A DNA stretch of 64,000 nucleotides from Notospermus geniculatus. Its lineage: Eukaryota > Nemertea > Pilidiophora > Heteronemertea > Lineidae. The position numbers and the translations under genes were made by a program. Shown in pieces: positions 54,401 through 63,715 of this stretch (within the stretch, counting starts at the first letter, position 1; each line of letters starts with the position of its first letter). The notes under the pieces were generated by a model that did no database searches, was not told the origin of the DNA, and was given only the letters and a program-made list of their open reading frames with translations. The stretch spans positions 40,000-103,999 of the forward strand of contig NMRB01000060.1 of NCBI GenBank assembly GCA_002633025.1, given 5' to 3'.

Positions 54401-57400
54401 GCAAAAACGCAACGCAAAACGCAAAAACGCAAAAACATCACCACCTGAATTTACACAGCCAGGATAGGGTTGAAAATGTCACGAATCGAGGTTGCATGGG
54501 GAGTAAACATTATTCAGTTTCGCGTATTAAAAAGTCTCGATTCGCATGTTCGAACTCGAAATGTGATTTGATGAACACACTCATCACATCCTAGCCAGCT
54601 CTGATGACCATTATTTTTTGGTATAGAACGCTAGACAAGCCAAGTTTGATCGCAAAATGTCGATGTCGGTCAGGCCGATAGTCATAGTGTTGTGAATTAT
54701 GCTCCAGGCCGGCTGAACCATTTTGGTTCCAGAAGCCACCAGCAGAGCGTACTACTCTGCACGGCGTTGATTGCATGCGGTTATTTGACCATGGTAGGCC
54801 TAACCTCTTTTTAACGGGCCACCTTTCCGGGGCAATGTGATAACAAAGCATAGGCCTATTAGTGTGTAACCCAGCGCTTCTACATCAAAATTTGGGCCTA
54901 CCCCTAGGCCTACCTGGCTGTCTCCATGCGTGAATGCTATCCCGATGCATGCCGTGGAGTAGGAACTTCTGTATTTACGCACGCACGTGCGATCATCATG
55001 ACGTCACCCATGACGCTGTGACGTACACTGATGTAGGCCTATCCGCTGGCACTACGTTGACACTGTGACCATGGTGACGTCCCTCGGTATGAAGTTCCGA
55101 CGCGTGCGCTTTGCTGACCTGAATGCAGAATTTTTTCTAGCATTTCGGGACATTTGGTAAAATTGGGGGAAATAACGTGTAGCTAGGTTTATTGTGGGCC
55201 GAATACATGTAGGCCTACAGGTTGCTACAGCATTGGGCGGCCCAGCTGTTTGTCTTCGCGGCAGAACTGACGGTCTACATGGAATTGGTGCATTGGTTGA
55301 ACAGGAAAAGATAGCGATGAAAATAATGATTACTCCCTCGGTTTTTGCGTTTTTTTCGTCATTGCGTTTTTGCGTAAACTCCAGTAAGCCTGGAATCATC
55401 ATGACGTCACCCCGTGACGTTGCACTGGCATGCCTGGATGTACAGGCCGACACTACGCTCACGCTGTGACGTGACGTCATGACGTCCTTTGGTGTGAAAG
55501 GTTCCAGCCGAATTTTACACTTGGGGAGTTGTTTCAGGTGGCAAGACTCCGATATTTTACCGACTCGAAAGCAGCATTTCTCGAGAATTTCGGTGTTTTA
55601 GTAAAATAGGGAATACAGTATCTTCTTCCAGACACATGAAAAATAAAAGCGGTTTCTTTTCAAATAAGTTTCGAAATAGAGGTGTCCTTTGTCAGTTTTC
55701 AGCTGAGATGGTCCGAAATCAACGACGTTTATCTATAGTTGAAACTGTGGAACCCGGGCTGTGGAAGACGAAATGACTCCTACACGGAAGATGACCTCCG
55801 ACTTCATTTAATTAGGCCTAAATGTCTTGTTGTTGAAGTTTAGTGTTAGAAATTAGGACGAAACAAGGAAGAAACAGATGGAAATAAACATCATTGTAAT
55901 GACTCTTTTTCAGTAAATGGGCCAACAATGAACCAAACAACAGAAATGGAAACGAATACTGTTGCGATATGGGTAAAGGCGGTTACTTCACCGACGTGAA
56001 TTGTGCCAGTCGTTTGGCGTTTATTTGCAAGAGGCGAAAAGGTAAGTCGGCGAAGTCCGTAAGGGCACGAAGCCAACGTCGGCGATGGCCGAAAGGGAGC
56101 GAAAGGCGCTCCTCCACGTGAGAAATTTCCTCACAGAAGTTGGCTCTGTATGGGAACTCACCGGAGAAAATTATGGGTAATCGTTTGTGTTATTAGGGAG
56201 GTTAAGAAATCAAACGATAATCGTAAACTTTACGACAACGTGATTTTTCACACGACACATTCACCAGATTTTTATATTGCATTTTCGGTACAAAAACAAC
56301 GTTGTCGTTAACGTTTACGTTTATCGTTTATTTCCTAACCTTCCTATTGGTGTCGGTGTGAGCCGTAATGAAACTAACAATGGTGATTTTGCCCATTGAG
56401 AGTCAACTCGCGAAAGAAAACTTTGGGGTGGAGCAATGGCTTTATTTTTAGCTCACCCGTGAGCTCATACAATGGTGCGACGTCCGTCGTGATCGTCCGT
56501 TAGCAGGGCACGTTTCGTAACCGCCGGAGCTATTGATCTGAAAATTGGTACATATATACCCCTAGGTCAGATGACCTATGACACCAAGTTTCGGTACGAT
56601 TCGATTCTTGGCTTGGCCTCCAGGTGGCCAAAACCAAAAACACAAAAAGTGCAATAACTTCTGAACTAATGACTGGATCATCTCTAAATTTTTATCATAG
56701 GTGTATCTAATTAGGGTACATAACATAATTATAACGGGTTTTTGATTTGACCTACTTTTCAAGGTCACAGAGGTCAAAGTTCGACAAAAGTAACGAACCT
56801 TCCACAGTTCTTCATTATTTCACCAAGGGACTTCATATCTTGCATAAATGTGTATTAGAGGGGTACCTTCAAAAATACCGAGTTTTGGCCCGATCGGACA
56901 TCCAATATGCCCACCAGGTGGCGTAACCTGAAAATCATCCAAGTGCTTTAACTCAGGAACGGCTTGACCCAGAGTGCTCAAACTTGATATTTACCTCCCT
57001 CTTTATGACCTTTACAAACACGTCAGATTTCGGCGTGATTAAACTTCCAATATGGCTGCCAGGTGGCGTAAGCCGAAAATCATCAGATGTGCTATAACTC
57101 GGGAATGACCCAGAGCGCTCAAATGTGCTATGTTGCTCCCCCTCGATGACCTTTATGTGCATGTGAAGTTTTGGCCATATAGGACATCCAATATGGCCGC
57201 CAGGTGGCATAACCCAACAATCATTGAAGTCCTGCAACTTGGGAATGACTTGACCCAGATTGTTCATAACTGACATGTACCTCTCTCTGTCATTACACTA
57301 TTCAAATGGACCATTTCGTTTGTCCGTTTCCACTTTACAGACCAACCCTTCATCTGCGATCACTTGAACGGGTGGGAAGAGTTCCAAGGGAATTGCTACA

Positions 57401-60400
57401 AAGGTTTTAAGAAAGAAGAGACGTATTATGACGCGCAGTAAGTACAGAACGAAACTGCTTTTGGCCGTGTAACAACCAAGCACTGCCTCATTTAAACGTG
57501 TTGCAGATAAAGAAAGTCAAAGCCAAACCTGACGTCATAATGACGTCACCATGGCATCAGCCGGTTTGACCACCCCATTGTTCAGATGACGTTTTTTGAT
57601 TCGTTCGTCAGGCAAAAGGCCTATGACGTCTGGCTAAATTTTGCCTGCTGGCGTTGCTGTGACGATGACCTAATTCTATTTCTTCAAGTCTCTAAAAACA
57701 CTGAAGTAATGGTGTCATGGTGTCATTTTTTTCAGAGCGATATGCCGAAGTGAGAATGCTTACCTGGCCAGTGTTTATAACGTGACTGACAATCATCGGG
57801 TGCTTTACTTGGCAAAAAGACTTGAAAATAGTGTGTGGATCGGTTTAAAATCCACCCCAACGGTATGTGACGGACGAATGGGAGATGTTACTGCCGTTAG
57901 TGGCCAATACCAGTACGCTTTCCTGGACAGGGCCGTATTTAAAGGGGGCGAGGGGGCAGTTGCCCTCCCCCTGAGCCAACCAAAAAACGTGATTTTCATG
58001 CAGATTTTGGGCAAAAATGGCAAAAAGAGGTCTTCTGCCCCCCCCCCCCCCGACCAAAAACTTAAATACGGCCCTGCTAGAACATCATGGAATGTGATGT
58101 CACAGAGCACGTCACGGCATCATCCATAATGACGTAGACGCCATTGCTTACGTCTGTGACGTCAAATTTTGTGATGTTCTAGGACCGCCAACAAGCGAGC
58201 TCTAACGGCAGGAAAGTCTCTTTGGCTCTTTTAAATACATGTACCAAACAGGAGCGGGAAAAACTGTGAATGATGATAACACAGGTCTGGGCCCAAACTA
58301 CTTTTAGGTCTAAGTGTGACATTTATCCTTTGTTCAACACACCCAAGATCGTAAATCTTCCTCTTTTAACACTTTCACCGCCAAAAACGGAAATTACCGT
58401 TCTTTCCCGTTTTTTTGTGGTTTTTGCACAGGAATATAGATGGCAGTACCATGAACAACTGGAGAAAAGTTCGTGAAGATCGGTCAAATGGTTTTGGAGT
58501 AACATCGTTTTGAAATTTATTCGCCCGATCAAATACAGGCTGTATTTACACGAGCCGATTTTGTCGTACGATTGTGTCGGCCGACAGAGACGTACGACAA
58601 AAACGCACCGCGTATACTAGACTTCCGAGACGACCTTTTTGTCGGTGCGACATCGCGTGTATTCGCTATTTTCACCGGACATCGGCTGCTTGTCGTATGG
58701 ACTGGGCCAATCAGGGAGCGAGATTAGATCACGTGTATGAAGGCTACCTAATGACACACGAGATCCTAAGGGACGCATGAATAAATCCGGGGAATAAATC
58801 GTCCCGTGTAAACATATTAGCCGATCCCGACAAATCGGTACGACAAATCTGACACGACTCTGTCGTACGACAAAATCGGCTCGTGTAAATAGGGCTTAAA
58901 GGGACAAAGAAATTTTTTTCAACCCTCGGTTATTACAAAATGCTAGTCTTTCATGACAAATTCCCACCGTCAATTCACTGTTTCCATTAAGTGTTAATTA
59001 CTGGCACCCAGACAAATCAGTTATCACCACACCATGGAGCATTCACCACGTCACTGGGAACCTAATCAACATAATAGAGTACAAGCTCGCTCCATACAAT
59101 TCATACAGCGATAGGTTCCCAGTGACGTGGTGAATGCTCCATGGTGTGGTGATGACTGATTTGTCTGGGTGCCAGTAATTAACACTTAATTGAAAAAGTG
59201 AATTGACGGTGGGAATTTATCATGAAAGACTAGCATTTTGTAATAACCGAAGCTTGAAAAAATGTTCCTAGTCCCTTCAAATAAAGACGCCTTGGAAGTT
59301 ACGAGGCGATTCAATCAAAAGGATTAGAAGTGTGTTTCATACAAAGTTTTCTCCACAGAACACCTCGCTCGGTTTTGAGTTCCGTCAGTATGACAACGGT
59401 GATGATGTGGAAGAATTCTTCTGGTACAGCAGCCGGTACCCTCTGAAAGTGACGTAAGTTTCTAAACGCAGTGCTGGACCCCCCCCCCCCNNNNNNNNNN
59501 NNNNNNNNNNNNNNNNNNNNNNNNNNNNNNNNNNNNNNNNNNNNNNNNNNNNNNNNNNNNNNNNNNNNNNNNNNNNNNNNNNNNNNNNNNNNNNNNNNNN
59601 NNNNNNNNNNNNNNNNNNNNNNNNNNATTTTGGCATCCCATTTTGATAACTGTTTTGGGGTGCCCCCCCCCCCCATTCTTCCGGAAATCTGGATCCGCCC
59701 CTTTGCATACGAGAAGATTTGATTTGTTTTCTTATACCAGCGTCCCACTGGCAAATTTTGGCCTGCGACAAAGGACGAATGAAAACAAATTGTAGCTCTT
59801 TGTAGACTGTCCATGATCCTAAGCGAAACACATCAATGCTAAATATCGCAGCTTGTCGAGGGAATGTCGCAGACTTCAGATTTGCCCCTTGTCGTGGGAA
59901 AAAGTCGCCAGTGGGACACTAGTATTAGTTTTGATGAAAAACGTCATTGGATGAGGTACATGTATAATCTTGTTAAAGCGAATCGAAAGCGAAAAAATTT
60001 GATTTAGAAATAGAATTTGAAAGGGGACGAACTTTAAGGAAAAACTGTAAACAAACTTCTCCAGAATGTCAACAAAGAAATTTTCGTGCATTTTGATTGG
60101 CTGAATTTTGTGTTTACAAACACCAGCCAAATGTAAACAAAATCCGCTATCGATTCGCTTTAAAGCTGACGTGAACGAACAAAAAGCCCCCATGCGACGA
60201 GCAAGAGAATTGCAAACGCCCTGCAAACACCTCAAACGAAGGCTCAGAACATGATAGACCCCACGACGCCAGGAGGGCGCCACCTTATTTGCCTTAAGGC
60301 AACAGAGCTGTCAACATCTCCGGATACCTCTTACACTACCCAAGGAAAAAAATTGTAGTCATTGAGGTGGGATTCGAACCGTCGACCTTCTCATTTGTAA

Positions 60401-62660
60401 TCCACCACTCTATCCACTCGGCCAACGAGCCAGCTGACAGCGGCATGACTTGTGTTTGTCACAGACGTAGGCCTTCGACTTACGTAATAATACTACGAAT
60501 CAGAAAAAACATGAGAAGTCTTCCAGCAAGTTCGATGGCCGAATGGGGAAGACGGTGGAACAGAGATAACACGGCGCGGGTTCGATTCCCAGCTGGGTCA
60601 AAAATTTTTCTTTCAAAAAAGTGTTCAGCAGGAGCTCAACCAGAGAATGTTGACACCTCGACAGCTCGAAGACGAATAAGGTGGCGCCCTCCTGGCCTCG
60701 TTCGGTCTATCATGTTCTGAGCCTTCGTTTGAGGTGTTTGCAGGGCGTTTGCAATTCTCTTGCTCGTCGCATGGGGGCTTTTTGTTCGTTCACGTCAGCT
60801 TTAAGAAGTGATGGTATGGTTTTTGGTAAAGTAGGCCGACTAGTGGAGGTTGTCAGATACTCCTTTTCCAGCGGCCAAGAAAACAACACGTGTGTTTATT
60901 CCATTTATTGGGGCAATAACGCGGCCAAGAGTTGGATGACGACAGCGTGTGATGGAACAAACCGAAAGTCATTTATTTGTGAAAGACAACAAGGTGAGGT
61001 TCACTGGAAATGGTGAACTTAGATCGAATTGACGTGGAACGAAACGAAACTGACGTGACGTACAGAAATGACGTCATGATACGTCTGGTGTGGTCCTCTG
61101 GAAATCCTGAAACGATACGTCGTATGGAAAAGATACGAAACGAAACTGACGTGACGTGGTGTAAACGTCAAGATACGTCGTGTAATGTATGCGTTCACAG
61201 TTTTCCTCAACTTATTTGATTGTTTTTTCAGGAATGTGTGGTCCTGGCTGGTTAACCTTCAGGAATGAATGTTATAAGATCAACGCGAAGACTCCCATGA
61301 CTTTTGAAGACGCGAATAATGACTGTACGAGCTTTGGTGCTCATTTATTGACGATAAAAAGGTACGATGACGTCTCTGGAACAATCGTGGATGTTAGGTT
61401 CAGAGGTCGGTTGTTTTACCTGCCGCACACGAGTGCAATTTTGTCTCCGACGTTGCCTCCATAGGAGTTTTTTGTCTCAACATCCTGTCACCGCACACGG
61501 TGCGTCACTCGCCCCAGACGAGTGCAAATTTGTCTCCTGTAGATGCGGCGTGACGTCATTCGTCACCCAAAAAAATCTGGGACGAATGGAAACACGTGTG
61601 ACGTCATTTATATAACAATGTCATGACGTTCAAAATGACCTCACAACGGCTCTTGATTGGTCAGACTGTTTTGCATCCGTCTCCGCCTCCACCTCCAACT
61701 ACCGCACACGATGACAACGTCATTGAACATAGGAGATTTTTGTCTCCTCCGATCAAACATGTTTTTATTTGATCTGCTTTGGAGGCAAAAAAATCAGTCT
61801 CCGTCTCCGCCTCCGACCACCGCACACGATGACATTTGCACGTAGGAGGCAAAAATCTCCATAGTTGGAGACAAAATTGCACTCGTGTGCGGCAGGTATT
61901 ACGCCAGTCGGGCGATGGCCTTCGTGGTTTTGTGGCACTCACCCATCGTGATTCCCTGTAACCGCGCTTTGGACGGGACATATCCGTCTTTACTGTATTA
62001 ACCGACAATTCATATATACCGTTACTTGTTTCAGTGAGGCAGAACAAGTGTTTGTCAGTGACACGATCCTGTATGACCTCCGTGAGGCTGGATATTCAAG
62101 AACTTGGTTTGGAATCAAACGTGAGTTAAAGCATTGCAACAGGTCCTCTAAAACGCGCTCCCCTACTCGCACGTCCGAGGCCCTGTTGAAATTGGCGCCA
62201 TTTAGCTGTGGAACCAGCGACAGAAAATCTATCGCTGAATACAACCAATCACAGCAATACAACCAATCTTCTTCAGCGAAGCTTCTATCCCGCCGTGGTC
62301 ATTCCCGAATATGGCGACTTTAAAAATTTCTCGACAACTCGCTGGATTTTTTATATTCCTGAATTAACTTCGCGTCAAAATTATTCTCACGGACTATTTA
62401 GATAGCGAGTAAGTACCGATGGGTTCAAAACACGAAGGTATGATCCAGTTCATGGTGTGTGGGGCAGCTATCATTCGACAGCATGCATAAATTATGGAAT
62501 GAGATACAGTCTAGGAGACTGGTATCCGGTAACTCGTAACACCATATCTATGTGCATGCGTTGTAGTACTAGACGCGATGTTTGGTTGTTACATCAAGTG
62601 GCATTTCCCCACTGCATTGCATGGTTTATTTGTGAATTACCAACTGGCGAGTACACATGA
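50546..62660 (+). CDS. C-type lectin gene, signal peptide plus three CTLDs
   Basis: Exons chosen by GT-AG sites and matching phases: 50546-50597, 51756-51910, 52807-52937, 55914-56041, 57341-57437, 57736-57862, 59359-59453, 60872-60993, 61232-61361 and 62035-62120. A last exon ends at a TGA at 62658-62660; its acceptor is unresolved (within about 62400-62455). The product starts MRSLLVLVGLLLGLGRK, a signal peptide, followed directly by CTLD1, then CTLD2 and CTLD3, about 440 residues in total, with no transmembrane segment seen. Each CTLD starts at a phase 1 boundary and is split by further introns, a sign of internal duplication. CTLDs of this kind bind glycans or proteins outside the cell, often in innate immunity or extracellular matrix; the ligand is not known. 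Introns contain many elements and one gap of Ns. Confidence 0.82.
50823..51049. mobile_element. 226-bp element TAAAGCC-AGGTCACA, copy 2
   Basis: Nearly identical to 10941-11166, with only scattered differences, in lectin intron 1. The ends TAAAGCCAAGGTCACA and TGTGACTGGGGCTTTA are inverted. The low divergence indicates recent activity of the family. Confidence 0.8.
51140..51620. repeat. Tandem CTAAAAAA-GGGGAAAATGACGGG units split by an insertion
   Basis: Units with GAAAATGACGGGTTGCCGGC (about 51177 and 51298) and GGCCCGAGGGTATCTAAGGC (51565; relative at 51203) form a local tandem repeat. It is interrupted by 51321-51550. Confidence 0.6.
51321..51550. mobile_element. Inverted-repeat element carrying GGTTAGGGTTAGGG
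   Basis: AATTTTTTTTCCCAACCAGT and its inverse (AGTTGGGAAAAAAAATT) bound 230 bp. ATATCCATTACGA and its complement continue the arms. The middle (about 51410-51490) is GGGTTAGGGTTAGGGTTAG and variants. GCCGGCCGG lies on both sides (51311, 51555), perhaps a target duplication. This parallels 23396-23595. Confidence 0.7.
52205..52545 (+). mobile_element. Possible LINE 3' tail
   Basis: A T-rich region with a CAGGGCTAATAATGCTCTGC-type hairpin is followed by ACTTGAATAAA and repeated AAAATAAAATAAA. This arrangement is common at the 3' ends of CR1/L2-like retrotransposons. No coding part is attached, so the call is tentative. It lies in lectin intron 2. Confidence 0.35.
53875..54010. mobile_element. 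AGGGAGTTTTCGC hairpin element with AAT duplications
   Basis: AGGGAGTTTTCGCAAAGCCC and the inverse GAGCTTTGCAAAAACTCTGT are its ends; the right end is slightly diverged. GAAACGCCAACG units and the inverse continue inward. AAT at 53872-53874 and 54011-54013 is the 3-bp duplication. The open frames on both strands here are the hairpin arms. Related to the AGGGAGG family. It lies in lectin intron 3. Confidence 0.65.
54390..55384. mobile_element. CTGGAGTTTACGCAAAAACGC inverted-repeat insertion
   Basis: CTGGAGTTTACGCAAAAACG and CGTTTTTGCGTAAACTCCAG are the ends, with TTA before and TAA after. The sequences on the two sides (54230-54386 and 55388-55500) together match one continuous stretch carried inside the element (about 54835-55080), which shows the insertion broke a duplicated unit. 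No transposase seen. Confidence 0.65.
55500..55913. other. End of lectin intron 3
   Basis: No gene or clear repeat was recognised. The stretch ends with TGACTCTTTTTCAG, the acceptor of exon 4. Confidence 0.45.
56195..56345. mobile_element. AGGGAGGTTAAGAAATCAAACG hairpin element with ATT duplications
   Basis: AGGGAGGTTAAGAAATC and its inverse (TTTCCTAACCTTCCT) are the ends; ATCAAACGATAATCGTAAAC and its complement continue inward. ATT at 56192-56194 and 56346-56348. The interior (TTTACGACAACGT, TTTTCGGTACAAAAA) matches 26120-26261, so these two form one subfamily. In lectin intron 4. Confidence 0.82.
56445..57317 (-). mobile_element. Large GTGAGCTAAAAA-ended repeat, copy 2 (inverted)
   Basis: Reverse-orientation homologue of 23961-24890: it begins TTTTTAGCTCACCCGTGAGC, contains the ACGTCCGTCG stretch and three or four GCCACCTGG-type units, and ends near GGACCATTTCG, about 24 bp before lectin exon 5. 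It fills most of intron 4. Confidence 0.7.
57928..58075. mobile_element. CAGGGCCGTATTTAA hairpin element
   Basis: CAGGGCCGTATTTAAAGGGG and the inverse CTTAAATACGGCCCTG bound 148 bp with poly-C/poly-G arms. A related remnant lies at about 35460-35490. It starts 65 bp after lectin exon 6. Confidence 0.7.
58538..58896. mobile_element. TTTACACGAGCCGATTTTGTCG inverted-repeat element
   Basis: GTATTTACACGAGCCGATTT with TGTCGTACGA is matched inverted at 58855-58893. ACGACAAA words recur in the interior. About 359 bp, non-coding, in lectin intron 6. Confidence 0.75.
58896..59280. mobile_element. Long near-perfect palindrome TTAAAGGGAC
   Basis: Two arms of about 165 bp (from TTAAAGGGACAAAG to TGGGAACCTA, and the inverse from TAGGTTCCCAGTGACGTGG to AGTCCCTTCAA) surround about 50 bp of unique loop. 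The arms differ at few positions. It abuts the previous element and ends about 80 bp before lectin exon 7. Confidence 0.8.
59491..59626. other. Assembly gap (136 N)
   Basis: A run of N is bordered on the left by poly-C and followed closely by a second poly-C run (59664-59674). The repeats probably stopped the read or assembly. The gap lies in lectin intron 7, so exon sequence may not be affected. Translated frames across it are meaningless. Confidence 0.95.
59740..59921. mobile_element. AGCGTCCCACTGGC inverted-repeat element
   Basis: AGCGTCCCACTGGCAAATTT and TCGCCAGTGGGACACT are the ends of a 182-bp element with GCGACAAAGG and CCTTGTCGTGG pairing further in. Non-coding, in lectin intron 7. 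Confidence 0.65.
59973..60163. mobile_element. TTAAAGCGAATCGAAAGCG inverted-repeat element
   Basis: TTAAAGCGAATCGAAAGCG and CGCTATCGATTCGCTTTAA bound 191 bp. AAATTTGATTTAGAA-like sequence is inside. It overlaps the edge of the next element by a few bases at TTTAA. Confidence 0.65.
60160..60804. mobile_element. Two SINE-like elements head to head (foldback)
   Basis: The left tail (60160-60291) and right tail (60679-60804) are nearly perfect inverted copies (TTAAAGCTGACGTGAACGAA to CCAGGAGGGCGCCACCTTAT). Between them stand two different tRNA-like heads: minus strand about 60372-60440 (GGCCGAGTGGATAGAGTGG, GGTTCGAATCCC) and plus strand about 60530-60600 (GGCCGAATGGGGAAGACGG, GGTTCGATTCCCA). So two SINE families share one tail and lie head to head. 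It ends 68 bp before lectin exon 8. Confidence 0.75.
61232..62660 (+). other. CTLD3 of the lectin gene (exons 9 to last)
   Basis: Exon 9 encodes MCGPGWLTFRNECYKINAK, then ANNDCTSFGAHLLTI. Exon 10 encodes AEQVFVSDTILYDLREAGYS, then RTWFGIK (WFGI for WIGL). The last exon encodes STACINYGMRYSLGDWYP, a stretch with an unusual MCMRCSTRR insertion, then PHCIAWFICELPTGEYT and a stop. The first half is a clear CTLD; the second half is divergent and its acceptor is uncertain (GATCCAG at about 62440-62447 keeps the phase). No EPN or QPD is seen. Confidence 0.68.
61425..61905. mobile_element. CTGCCGCACACGAGTGCAATTT inverted-repeat element
   Basis: CTGCCGCACACGAGTGCAAT (near 61420) is matched inverted by TTGCACTCGTGTGCGGCAG (ending about 61897). 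GTCTCC and GGAGAC words and three more CCGCACACG copies lie inside. Non-coding, in the intron between lectin exons 9 and 10. Confidence 0.65.
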
Positions 62661-62757
62661 GGGAACGTCCCTCTACTCCACCGAAACGGGGTGGGTTTCC
62701 CCAGGGCATTGTAACGCGCTAAGCAGAGTGGAAATGCCCTGGGTTCCCAGGATGGAG

Positions 62758-62927
62758 TTAAAGGCGTTTTAGTTCGAATTGTAAACATTACGGTTTGTTT
62801 ATTTACATGGTTGATTATAATAGTTATTTTTCCCCGGACAGGTGTCAGCACCGTGTATACCAGAACATTAATGTTGACAATAAGTGGCACACCGTAATGT
62901 TTACAATTCGAACTAAAACGCCTTTAA
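62758..62927. mobile_element. TTAAAGGCGTTTTAGTTCG hairpin element
   Basis: TTAAAGGCGTTTTAGTTCGA with ATTGTAAACATTACGG is matched inverted at 62891-62927. The element is 170 bp and lies just downstream of the lectin stop codon, so it may fall within the 3' UTR. Confidence 0.78.
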
Positions 62928-63099
62928 AGGGGGCACTGTATTCCTAAACATGTCAGTGTTAAGGGAGACCTCTACCGGGGACCTCTATTGACGATGTTGT
63001 TTAACTACTGCTTACCTTTCCTCATGTATCGTAACTCTCGTTCCTAGGGTATCCATATATATGCAATGCATTGCAATCATACATTCTCCAACACTTGGG

Positions 63100-63715
63100 C
63101 GAAATGCAACACTGCAGGGTATTTGAGAATGATGCATAACCCTGTATTCGATAATCGTCTGCGTAATAATCGTGAATTTATAATCCCCGTCCGAACTTCG
63201 CATTCTCTCCGTCGTTCAGCAATACCCTCCTCTATCCGCCTCTGGGACTTATTACCCCGTGAAATAATTGGCTCCTTTTCACGCAACTCCTTCAAATACA
63301 AATTGAAAAGATATCTAGGTCCTAAATACATATTCCCTTCAACCAGGCTCAACCTTGCACGCAAACAGGAAATTATACTTAATAGGGGTCGTTGTGATTT
63401 TTAAAAGCCATCTGTTCGCCTGTAACTTCGTCAAAGTGAACGATCCAAGGTGCCCTTGTGGCTACCGTCAACAGTCCACACAGCATGTTCTTTTTAACTG
63501 TCCCCTCTTGAATAATCAACGTTCCTTATTTGAAGCTGATATCAACAGTATTCCTGAATTTGATTCTATTCTGTACAATTCTAATCCCCGTAGTACACGC
63601 TTGCAGATCCTCTTACATGGTTCCTCAAATTATCACCATTCTTCTATTAAAAATGTATTGTCAAAAACAGCTGATTTCTTACTGTGTGCCGAAGAACTTT
63701 ACCAATCTTTATAGC
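63100..63715 (+). mobile_element. Non-LTR retrotransposon fragment, frameshifted
   Basis: The frame 63100-63404 (NPVFDNRLRNNREFIIPVRT, SIRLWDLLP, GSFSRNSFKYKLKRYLGPKY) and, after a shift near 63400, the frame to 63714 (FVKVNDPRCPCGYRQQSTQH, VLFNCPLL) align with the C-terminal half of the LINE ORF at 29544-30695, including the CxC-x8-H-x4-C zinc motif. It is 5'-truncated and carries one frameshift. The 3' boundary was not resolved. It lies downstream of the lectin gene on the same strand. Confidence 0.82.

Larger units (their letters stand above)
51756..56041 (+). other. CTLD1 of the lectin gene (exons 2-4)
   Basis: Exon 2 encodes CLFGWINRPGADFCYMIES, then SWDEANLVCKDRNANLLSIE. Exon 3 encodes VWWTGLNDIARPGQRPFVWS, in which WTGL stands for the WIGL motif. 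Exon 4 encodes KWANNEPNNRNGNEYCC, then GYFTDVNCASRLAFICKRRK. The EPN triplet is the mannose-type calcium/sugar motif; the usual WND is FTDVN, so one calcium ligand position is uncertain. Six cysteines fit the long form of the domain. Best candidate among the three for true sugar binding. Confidence 0.82.
57341..60993 (+). other. CTLD2 of the lectin gene (exons 5-8)
   Basis: Exon 5 encodes FICDHLNGWEEFQGNCYKGF, exon 6 AQAICRSENAYLASVYNV and SVWIGLKSTPT (intact WIGL), exon 7 TSLGFEFRQYDNGDDVEEFF and SRYPLKVT, exon 8 ENNTCVYSIYWGNNAAKSWM, then ACDGTNRKSFICERQQ. No EPN or QPD is present, so canonical calcium-dependent sugar binding is unlikely in this domain. An N-glycosylation site (NNT) is visible. 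Intron 7 contains the N gap. Confidence 0.8.

Noticed and set aside
59311-59831. Open frames of 148-167 codons across the N run
   Set aside because: Unknown bases were translated as X; the real coding part is only lectin exon 7 on the plus strand (59359-59453).
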